Origin: Sphingobacterium litopenaei
GTDB lineage: Bacteria > Bacteroidota > Bacteroidia > Sphingobacteriales > Sphingobacteriaceae
NCBI RefSeq assembly: GCF_014692495.1
Contig: NZ_JACOIJ010000008.1
Location: 53,500 to 117,499, forward strand
Direction of reading: 5' to 3'
Length of the DNA stretch: 64,000 bases
Positions 37,744-45,601 of the stretch are shown here, one piece after another; position 1 is the stretch's first letter, and each line of letters starts with the position of its first letter. The notes beneath the pieces are model-generated. The model was given only the letters and a program-made list of their open reading frames with translations, was not told the DNA's origin and ran no database searches. The position numbers and the translations under genes were made by a program.

Positions 37744-38024
37744 TTAATATAGACGGATCAGTTGGGCCAACAGAACCAGGTCGCTACCTGCATTTATACG
37801 AACTCCATTGGGATAGATGACCTCTATATCATTTTTCTTAACAGTTTTGTCTATTGCTATAAAACTTCCATTGGAGGTGTTTTCTTCTTGACTACGAGAT
37901 AACCAATAATAAATGTGGCCTCGGTGATCCCCTTTTCTTGGTAGTATTCTTTTTTACTTTTACCACTTTGCTGCCAATCTGCAATCATAGATAACATTTC
38001 AGCCCTTTTTTCTTCTTTGCTCAT
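37744..38024 (-). pseudogene. IS66 accessory protein TnpA, frameshifted
   Basis: The frame starts MSKEEKRAEMLSMIADWQQSGK at 38024 and breaks after about 43 residues. A second frame then continues with SQEENTSNGSFIAIDKTV and ends LLAQLIRLY at 37744. The single-base deletion lies near TFYYWL, where one T is missing. Joined, the two parts make a normal-length TnpA of about 95 residues. Confidence 0.8.
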
Positions 38025-38099
38025 AAAGCAAATCTAGGCCTAAATTAAATATTAATAAATACGTACTTCGTAGGACGGATACCTCTTTGGAGTCTCTTA

Positions 38100-38116
38100 G
38101 TAGCCCGTAGGGGAAT
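38100..38116. repeat. attL: partial copy of the tRNA-Glu 3' end
   Basis: GTAGCCCGTAGGGGAAT is identical to 36821-36837 and 59259-59275. Here it is not followed by the rest of a tRNA, so it marks the far junction of the island. Confidence 0.8.
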
Positions 38117-38149
38117 AACGTCTTCTGTGTATTGATCTTTATATCAACG

Positions 38150-38704
38150 TTTTACAAAAAACCGCTTTCCCAACTCACCGATAGAAGATGCGATTGCATT
38201 TCTACAATCTAGAAAGCATCTTTTGCAGGCTGTAGTTTTTAGTGGGGGCGAATGCACCACACATCCTACTTTGTTGATATTGGCTCGAGAAGCAAAAAAA
38301 TGGGATACAAAATTAAAGTAGATACCAACGGCACTCGCCCAGATCGATTACGGAAATTAATAGCGTTGGAACTAATCGATTACATAGTCCTAGATTTCAA
38401 GGCTCCAGCAGAAAAGCATGAGGATGTTACAAAGTCAAAGACTTACTGTGTTTTCAATGAAAGCCTACAGCTTATTCGTCAACATCAAGTACCGTTTGAG
38501 GTTAGAACGACTTGGCACAGCTACTTGCTTTCCATGGAAGATCTGCATGCAATGGTTGATTTTTTAGTATCCCAAGCGTATTCTGGTAGATATTATATTC
38601 AGCGATTTATGAATGGTGTAACCACACTTGATGATACTTTACCAGCGAGTATACAGCGTCTTGATGTTTCTCGTTTATCCCGTCCAGATATCCAGGTTGT
38701 CTAA
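38150..38704 (+). pseudogene. Remnant of a radical SAM activating enzyme, NrdG/PflA-like
   Basis: Two frames together encode the remnant. The first, up to a run of seven A at 38294-38300, reads SPIEDAIAFLQSRKHLLQA and VVFSGGECTTHP, with the GGE motif of radical SAM proteins. The second continues KMGYKIKVDTNGTRPDRL to the stop at 38704. One A is missing or extra at the run. The N-terminal CxxxCxxC that binds the [4Fe-4S] cluster is absent. The gene is truncated by the island junction 34 to 50 bases upstream. No nrdD partner is present. Confidence 0.75.
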
Positions 38705-38811
38705 CGTTGATTGCTAGTCAAATTCTTAGAAAACAATAAAAATGTCCAATAGTATGGTGCGTTCCAAAGCTTTGAGGACCTATTAATTAATAACAATAAA
38801 AAATAAATTTT

Positions 38812-39360
38812 ATGAAAAAGCTATTCAAACCGGCTTTAGCAGTGGCCACAGTATTAGCGGTAGCATGTGGGGGAAATAACTCTCAAACAACAACAGATCA
38901 CAGTAAACATGACCATACTAGTCATGATCATGCTGCAACTACTGGTATACCTGCAGGTGAACCAACGACGACCTCGACAGAAGCTGCATCAGATGCTGTA
39001 GTGATCGAAAGTGATGACCAAATGAAGTTTAATAAAAGCGAAATTAAAGTAAAAGCTGGTAAAAATGTGACCATTACATTGAAGCATGTTGGTAAAATGG
39101 CCAAAGAAGTAATGGGGAATAATTTAGTGATATTAAAACCTGGAACCGATATTCCAGCTTTTGGTGTAGAAGCTAATAAAGCAAAAGATACAGATTACAT
39201 TCCTGCATCATTAGCATCTTCGGTTATTGGCCACAGCAAAGTTATAGGTGGGGGAGAGCAAGATTCATTTGAGGTTACCTTAGAAGCAGGTAAATATGAT
39301 TTTATTTGCTCATTTCCAGGACACTTAGCTATTATGAAAGGTGTAATTATTGCAGAATAA
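38812..39360 (+). CDS. Azurin-like cupredoxin lipoprotein lacking one copper ligand
   Basis: The product has 182 residues. A lipobox LAVAC places the lipidated Cys at position 19. A His-rich linker (30-40) precedes the cupredoxin domain (about 62-182). The copper loop FICSFPGHLAIMKG gives Cys166, His171 and Met175. The other His ligand normally lies in a Gly-His-Asn turn, but here it reads MGNNLV (Asn103). So the type 1 site looks incomplete. Azurins pass electrons in the periplasm, for example to nitrite reductase or peroxidases. This copy may have altered or no copper binding. Confidence 0.88.
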   Translation: MKKLFKPALAVATVLAVACGGNNSQTTTDHSKHDHTSHDHAATTGIPAGEPTTTSTEAASDAVVIESDDQMKFNKSEIKVKAGKNVTITLKHVGKMAKEVMGNNLVILKPGTDIPAFGVEANKAKDTDYIPASLASSVIGHSKVIGGGEQDSFEVTLEAGKYDFICSFPGHLAIMKGVIIAE

Positions 39361-39494
39361 TTGATGTTGTTTTTGAGGATTGGTGCGGCAGCTTTGGGGG
39401 TTGTCGCATCTTTTTTGTCTATAAGTAAAGCTGTTGTAATAAATTGACACTGCCAAACGAGCAATTAAGTATCTTTGCAAAAAATAAAGAAGTG

Positions 39495-40784
39495 ATGAAC
39501 CTACGAAAAAAAGTTGTCTCTGGGAGTTATTTACACTTACTGGTAGTATCTATATGTGTTAGCTTGTGTTGCTGTTTATTGAGTTTTTCGCTTAAACATC
39601 TTACTGAGCAAGCCGAAGAATTCATCTTCCAATATGTGGATTCTTTTAATTCAATCTTGTTGATTGTATTACCTAGTTTTGGCATCACGATTATCTATTT
39701 TTTACGTAAATTTCTGTTTAAGAATAGGAAGAACAAAGGGATTGCAGAAATTTACAATACATTGGATAAGCGAAAAGATCACTTACCGTTTTTTAAGATT
39801 CCTTCACATTTTATCAATGGCTTTTTGACGGTCATATTTGGTGGATCTACAGGTGTTGAAGTTTCAACGGTTGTCGCAACTGCTACTATCGGTAATGAAT
39901 CGTATAAAAGGGGATTTTCTGCTTTCAAATATAAGCGCGAATTGATTTGTGCAGGAGTCGCGGCTGGTGTAGCAGTTTTATTTGCAAGTCCAGTAGCAGG
40001 CCTTTTGTTTGCCATAGAAGTTATTGCCCGAAAGGTTCAAAAAACAATTTTGATTAGCTGTATTGCTTCAGCATTGTTTGCTGGGGTTTTTATCTATTTT
40101 TTTGATAGAAAACCATTCTTTGACACTCCGGTTCAAGGCTGGCAATGGAAAGCCACACCATTCTTTTTGGTTTTGAGTTTGTTTGCTGGAGCTCTTTCTG
40201 TTTATTTTACCAGTGTTGTGATCAATATTAAAAAGCTCTTTGAGAAGATTTCCAATAATTTTATCCGAGTAAATCTTGGTGCTATTACTGTAGGATTAAT
40301 GATTTTCTTTTTACCGATATTGTATGGTGATAGTTACCATGGTTTACACAATGTATTAGATCAGATACTACAACAAAAAGAGTATTCTCTCTTAACTTTG
40401 GGACTGTTTGTAATCTTGAAACCAATAGCTTCTTCACTTACTTTGGGTGCAGGTGGAGATGGAGGTGTATTTGCACCTAGTATAGTTGCAGGAGCATTTT
40501 TAGGCTTGCTGGTTGCGTATAGTGCAAACTTGTTGTTTGGTACGAATTTGCTGTTGTTCAATTTTATGATAATAGGAGCTGCTTGTACATTGGCAGGATC
40601 TATTTTTGCACCGATGACAGCCATATTCTTGGCGTGTAGTTTGGCACCTAATGGCTATGCGTTGATCGTTCCTTTAGCATTATGTTGTTTTATAACCAAA
40701 TATTTTGCTCAATGGTTGTTACCTTATAATGTTTATACTTATGAATCGTATAAAGAATCCGATTTAGCTCGGGCTGAAAGTTGA
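39495..40784 (+). CDS. ClC-type chloride channel/transporter family protein
   Basis: The product has 429 residues from the ATG at 39495; the upstream extension to 39444 is unlikely. It has about ten hydrophobic segments. The ClC anion-path motifs appear as FGGSTGVEVSTVVATATIG near residue 115, in place of GREGP, and LGAGGDGGVFAPSIVAGAFLG near 320, which matches GxFxP. The residue at the gating-Glu position looks replaced by Thr. Its stop codon lies 46 bases inside the convergent siroheme gene. The substrate is not known and could be chloride or another anion. Confidence 0.88.
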   Translation: MNLRKKVVSGSYLHLLVVSICVSLCCCLLSFSLKHLTEQAEEFIFQYVDSFNSILLIVLPSFGITIIYFLRKFLFKNRKNKGIAEIYNTLDKRKDHLPFFKIPSHFINGFLTVIFGGSTGVEVSTVVATATIGNESYKRGFSAFKYKRELICAGVAAGVAVLFASPVAGLLFAIEVIARKVQKTILISCIASALFAGVFIYFFDRKPFFDTPVQGWQWKATPFFLVLSLFAGALSVYFTSVVINIKKLFEKISNNFIRVNLGAITVGLMIFFLPILYGDSYHGLHNVLDQILQQKEYSLLTLGLFVILKPIASSLTLGAGGDGGVFAPSIVAGAFLGLLVAYSANLLFGTNLLLFNFMIIGAACTLAGSIFAPMTAIFLACSLAPNGYALIVPLALCCFITKYFAQWLLPYNVYTYESYKESDLARAES

Positions 40785-41353
40785 TTTTCAAGAATGTTTT
40801 TGGTATGTTCATTGAGCCTTTTTACTTTTTCGTGAAAATCGCCTTGTATAGAATCTCGTAGTTGTCCCATTAGTGCTAGTGTTTCGTCAATCTCTTCAGG
40901 AATTAGCTGATCCAAAAATTCTTTTAAACGTTTTGCTATTGTAGGCGATTTTCCATTGGTAGAAATACCTATTTTGAGATTTCCTTTTTGCACAACACTG
41001 CCAAGGTAGAAATCACATAAAGAAGGTTTGTCGGCTACATTCAATAGAATATGTTTTGTTCTACATAGATATTGTATGTGGGCATTTAGCCATCTATTGT
41101 TACTGGCAACCAATACTAAATCTACTTTATCTAAGTCACTTTCTTTAAACGAGCGTTTTGAAAGATGTGTACGATTATGTTTGTTTACAAGTATCTCGAC
41201 TTCGAGGCATACTTTTTCGGCTACGATGTGAACATTCGCTTCGGGCGAATTTTTTAGTATAGCCTGAAGTTTTTCTAAGCCGATTGGCCCAGCTCCGACT
41301 AATAGCACTTGTATTTTATCCAGTTTGACGTATATCGGAAATAAGGTGTTCAT
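40739..41353 (-). CDS. Precorrin-2 dehydrogenase / sirohydrochlorin ferrochelatase (CysG N-terminal type)
   Basis: The product has 204 residues. It corresponds to the N-terminal half of CysG or to Met8. VLLVGAGPIGLEKLQAIL near residue 17 binds NAD. LVLVASNNRWLNAHI and LLNVADKPSLCDFYLGSVVQKGNLKIGISTNGKSPTIAKRLKE-type sequence around 95-145 are characteristic. It oxidises precorrin-2 and inserts iron to give siroheme, the cofactor of NirB. It follows the methyltransferase gene by 12 bases and is transcribed with it. Confidence 0.92.
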   Translation of the reverse strand: MNTLFPIYVKLDKIQVLLVGAGPIGLEKLQAILKNSPEANVHIVAEKVCLEVEILVNKHNRTHLSKRSFKESDLDKVDLVLVASNNRWLNAHIQYLCRTKHILLNVADKPSLCDFYLGSVVQKGNLKIGISTNGKSPTIAKRLKEFLDQLIPEEIDETLALMGQLRDSIQGDFHEKVKRLNEHTKNILENQLSARAKSDSLYDS

Positions 41354-41365
41354 AGACTTGTGTTT

Positions 41366-42133
41366 TCAGACCACGATTCTATTATCTTGTAATATGCTGC
41401 TGTAGATGTTGTTTTGCAAGTTTACAACGTGTCCAATAACAATAATAGCAGGGTGAGCCATTTCATGTTGCTGACTTGTTTTTTGTAAATCTTTAACCGA
41501 GCAAGTCACTATTTTTTGATTGGGACGAGTTGCGTGTTGTATTATAGCTGCAGGAGTGTCACCTTTGCCATGTAATACATATGTACGCGCTATCTCCGTT
41601 AGTTTTCGCATACCCATATAGATAATGACCGTTGAGTTACTTTGTGCCGCAAGCGTGAGGTCTGCCGCCATTTCTCCGTTACTTTTCATTCCAGTCAAAG
41701 CCCATACACCTTCACTTATGCCACGATGTGTCAAGGGAATATCATTTACGCCTGTGCCTTGCATGCTGCTGATTCCGGGTATGTATTCTACTGCGATCCC
41801 TAGGGTCTTTGCATACAACCATTCTTCAAAACCTCGTCCGAAAATATAAGGATCACCTCCTTTTAATCTGACCACATTAGAAAATCGGTTGCAATAATAA
41901 CTTATTAGTGTATTAATATCGTCTTGTGGAACATATTCACCATAAGGATGCTTACCTACATAGACTTTTTTACAATCTTCTGGACATAAATCGAGTATTT
42001 CTTGACTAACAAGGTTGTCAAATAATACAATTTCTGATTTTTTTAACACATTGTAGGCTTTTATTGTTAAAAAATCTGGATTTCCAGGTCCTGATCCAAT
42101 AATAAATAATGTTTTTTTGATTTCTGTTATCAT
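41366..42133 (-). CDS. cobA: Uroporphyrinogen-III C-methyltransferase
   Basis: The product has 255 residues from the ATG at 42133; a GTG two codons earlier is also open. It methylates uroporphyrinogen III twice to precorrin-2. IIGSGPGNPDFLTIKAY near residue 12 and VRLKGGDPYIFGRGFEE near 90 are the SAM-binding signatures of the family. GISSMQGTGVNDIPLTHRG follows. With the gene downstream it supplies siroheme. It is divergent from nirB, across an FNR-like palindrome. Confidence 0.94.
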   Translation of the reverse strand: MITEIKKTLFIIGSGPGNPDFLTIKAYNVLKKSEIVLFDNLVSQEILDLCPEDCKKVYVGKHPYGEYVPQDDINTLISYYCNRFSNVVRLKGGDPYIFGRGFEEWLYAKTLGIAVEYIPGISSMQGTGVNDIPLTHRGISEGVWALTGMKSNGEMAADLTLAAQSNSTVIIYMGMRKLTEIARTYVLHGKGDTPAAIIQHATRPNQKIVTCSVKDLQKTSQQHEMAHPAIIVIGHVVNLQNNIYSSILQDNRIVV

Positions 42134-42176
42134 TTTCACAACTTTTTCACAACTTTTTTATCAAATTTATGATTTA

Positions 42177-42196
42177 TTTATGATATAAATCATAAA
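42177..42196. promoter_or_regulatory. FNR/Crp-type operator between cobA and nirB
   Basis: TTTATGAT-ATAA-ATCATAAA has two perfect 8-bp arms around a 4-bp spacer. The core TGAT-N4-ATCA is that of FNR sites. A further half-site TTATGAT lies at 42168. The palindrome is followed by AATATTTG, close to a -7 box. It lies 74 bases before the nirB start and 44 bases from cobA. The Crp/Fnr protein encoded at 57897 is the likely binder. Confidence 0.75.
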
Positions 42197-42269
42197 ATAT
42201 TTGAATTTATATGGATTTTATGTCTAAATTAGCTGATGTAAGTTGTATTTTATTATAAAAATTGAATTT

Positions 42270-44789
42270 ATGGGAGAAAAAATAATAGTTGTGATCGGTA
42301 ATGGGATGGTCGGTCATAAGTTTTGTGAGAAATTGCTAGCAAAAACAGATGTATTTAAGTTGATTGTGTTTGGTGAAGAGTCGATTCGTGCTTATGATCG
42401 CGTTCATTTGACAGATTATTTTAAAAAATCTGGAGTTAACGATCTTTATTTGTCAGATTTGACCTGGTATCATGAAAATAATATAGATCTGCACCTGAAT
42501 GATCCCATAATTGCTATAGATACAGCACAGAAATCTGTTCAATCAAAACATGGTGTACGAGTTTCATATGATTTCATTGTTTTTGCCACAGGATCTGCTG
42601 CATTTGTTCCTCCGATACCAGGTATAGATAAAGAGGGCGTGTTCTTGTATAGGACTATTGAAGATCTAGATCACATTAAAGAATATGCCGTACATGCACG
42701 CAAAGGAGCGGTGATTGGCGGAGGTCTTTTGGGATTGGAAGCTGCCAAAGCACTGGTCGATCTACAGATTAAAGAAACTGCTGTAGTTGAATTCGCAGCA
42801 CGACTCATGCCAAGACAGATTGATGATGCCGCAAGTGCAACATTGCAAAATAAACTACATTCATTAGGACTTAATTGTCTACTACATAAATCGACTACCC
42901 AAATATTGGGAGATACCAAGGTTGCGGGTTTAGCATTTTCTGACGAAACATCTGTAGAGGCAGATATATTAATCATTTCTGCAGGAATCAAGCCTCGTGA
43001 TGAACTAGCCAAAGTGGTCGGTCTGGCTACTGGACATCGTGGAGGTATCGTGGTAGACGAAAATATGCGTACTTCCGACCCTAGTATATTTGCTGTTGGT
43101 GAGTGTGCATTATATAATGAGATGATCTATGGTCTCGTAGCACCAGGTTACGAAATGGCAGAAATTGCAGCATCCACAATTTTAGGCGAACAGAAATCTT
43201 TTTGCGGTTTTGATATGAGTACTAAACTCAAATTGATGGGTGTCGATGTAGCTAGCTTTGGAGACCCTTTTATTTGCGAACCAGATGCACGAACTATCCA
43301 TATTGAAGACAAGAACAAAGGAATCTACAAAAGACTCAACATTAGCTCAGATGGCAAAAGATTATTGGGAGGCATCTTGGTAGGTGAAGCGAGCAGTTAC
43401 AATATGCTTTTGCAGACGGTTAATAACAATATGCCGATTCCGGAGCATCCAGAATTATTACTTTTTCATGAAAAGGCAAGTAGTCAACCTGTCGGATTGG
43501 GACTAGATACCCTGCCAGACAATGCATTAATATGCAGTTGTGAAGGGGTGACCAAAGCTCAGATTTGTGATGCTGTAATCCAACAAGGTTGTGAAAATGC
43601 AGATGGGGTAAAGAAATGTACAAAAGCAGGCTCTGGTTGTGGAGGGTGTATTCCGATGGTAAAAGACCTCGTAACCTACACCATGAAGCAGCAAGGGAAA
43701 TATATTCGCAATACTATCTGTGAACATTTTGACTATAGCAGGCAAGAGTTGTTTGATCTGATGAAGATACATGAACTGCATACTTACGACGAGGTTTTGG
43801 ACAACTTGGGCAAGGGGCATGGATGCGAGGTATGTAAACCGTTAGTTTCTTCGCTACTTGCAAGTCTTTGGAATGAAATGATCTTGGGCAAAGGAAATGA
43901 TGTTGCGCAGGATAGTAATGACCGTTTTTTGGCCAATATCCAACGTGGCGGAACGTACTCTGTTGTTCCTCGTATCCCAGGCGGGGAAATCCGTCCAGAG
44001 AAGCTCATCGTTATTGGAGAAGTAGCGAAGAAATACAATTTATATACTAAAATAACGGGAGGTCAACGTATCGATATGTTTGGTGCGCATGTAAATGATC
44101 TTCCTTCTATTTGGGAAGAACTTATTGCAGCTGGATTTGAAAGTGGACATGCTTATGGAAAAGCCCTACGTACTGTCAAAAGTTGCGTAGGAAGCACATG
44201 GTGCCGTTTTGGATTGCATGACAGTGTTTCTTTTGCGATCAAGATTGAAGAGCGGTATCGTGGAGTTCGTGCACCGCACAAATTTAAGTCGGCAGTCAGC
44301 GGTTGTATTCGAGAATGCGCCGAAGCTCAAAGTAAGGATTTCGGTATTATCGCTACTGAAAAAGGTTGGAATCTTTATGTATGTGGCAATGGAGGCAGTA
44401 AACCTCAACATGCTTTGCTTTTAGCAAGTGATATTGATAGCAATACTTGTATTCAGTACTTAGACCGGTTTTTGATGTTTTACATCCGTACGGCAGACCC
44501 ACTGACACGTACTGCGACATGGTTAAACAAGATGGATGGAGGTATTGATTACCTACGCAATGTTGTTGTTAATGATAGTCTTGGCATGGCAGAATCATGG
44601 GAAAAAGAGATGCAGGCCTTAGTCGACGCCTATCAATGTGAGTGGAAGGTCGCGGTCAATAATCCGGATATACGCAAGCGCTTTGTTCATTTTGTGAATG
44701 CACCTTCCGAGAAAGATGAAACCGTAAAATTCGAAGAAATGCGCGGGCAAAAGAAAGCGGCCGACTGGAATGCCCCAATAACATATTAA
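42270..44789 (+). CDS. nirB: Nitrite reductase [NAD(P)H] large subunit
   Basis: The product has 839 residues from the ATG at 42270. Domains in order: FAD/NAD(P)H pyridine nucleotide oxidoreductase (1-400), BFD-like [2Fe-2S] regions near 420-560, then the siroheme/[4Fe-4S] nitrite reductase domain (about 565-800). Cluster ligands are Cys639, Cys645, Cys679 and Cys683, in SCVGSTWCRF and SGCIRECAEAQSKD. It reduces nitrite to ammonium in the cytoplasm with six electrons. It is the first gene of a plus-strand run that reaches mobA at 57856. Confidence 0.97.
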   Translation: MGEKIIVVIGNGMVGHKFCEKLLAKTDVFKLIVFGEESIRAYDRVHLTDYFKKSGVNDLYLSDLTWYHENNIDLHLNDPIIAIDTAQKSVQSKHGVRVSYDFIVFATGSAAFVPPIPGIDKEGVFLYRTIEDLDHIKEYAVHARKGAVIGGGLLGLEAAKALVDLQIKETAVVEFAARLMPRQIDDAASATLQNKLHSLGLNCLLHKSTTQILGDTKVAGLAFSDETSVEADILIISAGIKPRDELAKVVGLATGHRGGIVVDENMRTSDPSIFAVGECALYNEMIYGLVAPGYEMAEIAASTILGEQKSFCGFDMSTKLKLMGVDVASFGDPFICEPDARTIHIEDKNKGIYKRLNISSDGKRLLGGILVGEASSYNMLLQTVNNNMPIPEHPELLLFHEKASSQPVGLGLDTLPDNALICSCEGVTKAQICDAVIQQGCENADGVKKCTKAGSGCGGCIPMVKDLVTYTMKQQGKYIRNTICEHFDYSRQELFDLMKIHELHTYDEVLDNLGKGHGCEVCKPLVSSLLASLWNEMILGKGNDVAQDSNDRFLANIQRGGTYSVVPRIPGGEIRPEKLIVIGEVAKKYNLYTKITGGQRIDMFGAHVNDLPSIWEELIAAGFESGHAYGKALRTVKSCVGSTWCRFGLHDSVSFAIKIEERYRGVRAPHKFKSAVSGCIRECAEAQSKDFGIIATEKGWNLYVCGNGGSKPQHALLLASDIDSNTCIQYLDRFLMFYIRTADPLTRTATWLNKMDGGIDYLRNVVVNDSLGMAESWEKEMQALVDAYQCEWKVAVNNPDIRKRFVHFVNAPSEKDETVKFEEMRGQKKAADWNAPITY

Positions 44790-44823
44790 TCAAATAAATA
44801 CGAAACTTTAACACAAGATCATT

Positions 44824-45171
44824 ATGGAAACCTTATCAATCACTTCATGGAAATTAGCTTGTCGCGTAGAAGACACCATTGAAAACGGAGGGGTCTGTTT
44901 AAAACTAGAGGATCAGCAAGTTGCCTTGTTCTATTTCAAACGTCGTAATGAGTGGTACGCTACGCAGAACGAATGCCCCCATAAAAGACAAATGATCCTT
45001 AGTCGCGGTATGATCGGATCATTAGGCGATAAACCGAAGATCGCCTGTCCTTTCCATAAGAAAACATTCGCACTGGATACCGGCGAATGTCTCTCTGGCG
45101 ATGAATGCGCCATCAAGACCTATCCGGTAAAAGTGGAAGACGGGTTCGTATATATTGCATTACAGAACTAA
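44824..45171 (+). CDS. nirD: Nitrite reductase small subunit (Rieske-type)
   Basis: The product has 115 residues. The Rieske [2Fe-2S] ligands are intact: Cys51 and His53 in CPHKRQ, and Cys75 and His78 in ACPFHKK. Enterobacterial NirD proteins lack these ligands, so this one resembles the Bacillus type. It partners NirB. The gene lies 34 bases after nirB. Confidence 0.94.
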   Translation: METLSITSWKLACRVEDTIENGGVCLKLEDQQVALFYFKRRNEWYATQNECPHKRQMILSRGMIGSLGDKPKIACPFHKKTFALDTGECLSGDECAIKTYPVKVEDGFVYIALQN

Positions 45172-45198
45172 TATATGATCACGGTAATCCATCGCAAC

Positions 45199-45588
45199 AT
45201 GAAGACAAATCGGAGCTTTTTTACGGTAGCATTTATAATGCTGACAGCAACTGTACATGCGCAAGATAAAAAAATCAGTGCACAAGCTTTTGATGGTATT
45301 ATTGTAGGCGGATACGTGGACAACGGCGCCTATATCAATTGTACCGGACCTGCTGTAAAGTACACGACACAGAAATGGAATCTTATGCTAGGTTTTTTAC
45401 CTTCTGTCAAAATTAAGGAAGACAAATCCGTCGTGAAGAATTCGACGTTTACGCCCACATTAGGTGTTGGCGCCACCCTAACGATTTTTAAGCATCTGGC
45501 ATTACAAGTTCCCGCATTTTATCTCCCCAAAACACCTTCCATAAATGGCAAATGGACTTTAGGGGTTGGCTTGGGTTATAAACTATAA
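45199..45588 (+). CDS. Small secreted beta-rich protein of unknown function
   Basis: The product has 129 residues from the ATG at 45199 (MKTNRSFFTVAFIML). An upstream ATG at 45175 is also open. It has a signal peptide with cleavage near VHA. The mature part is Gly-rich, with alternating hydrophobic residues and an ending GVGLGYKL, which suggests a small outer-membrane barrel or envelope protein. I recognise no family. It lies within the nitrate operon between nirD and the moeB-like gene, so it may aid nitrite or nitrate handling, but this is a guess. Confidence 0.65.
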   Translation: MKTNRSFFTVAFIMLTATVHAQDKKISAQAFDGIIVGGYVDNGAYINCTGPAVKYTTQKWNLMLGFLPSVKIKEDKSVVKNSTFTPTLGVGATLTIFKHLALQVPAFYLPKTPSINGKWTLGVGLGYKL

Positions 45589-45601
45589 TAAGAAAAGAGA
45601 A

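Larger units (their letters stand above)
37227..38082. mobile_element. Decayed IS66-family insertion sequence
   Basis: Terminal inverted repeats of at least 22 bp (GTATCCGTCCTACGAAGTACGT) lie at 37227-37248 and 38061-38082. Between them are tnpA (frameshifted), the start of tnpB and the end of tnpC. The element is 856 bp instead of about 2.5 kb, so a large internal part is gone. The eight bases on either side differ, so no target duplication remains. It cannot move by itself. Confidence 0.88.

Noticed and set aside
37219..38090. Target-site duplication of the IS66 remnant
   Set aside because: The 8 bases on the left (TGTATAGC) and right (CTCTTTGG) are different.
38707..38721. TTGATTGCTAGTCAA upstream of the azurin gene as an FNR box
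   Set aside because: The half-sites are separated by one base more than in FNR sites, so it is probably a chance match.
42243..42269. Upstream ATG for nirB
   Set aside because: It adds nine residues before the conserved N-terminus; NirB proteins usually start just before the FAD-binding strand, as from 42270.
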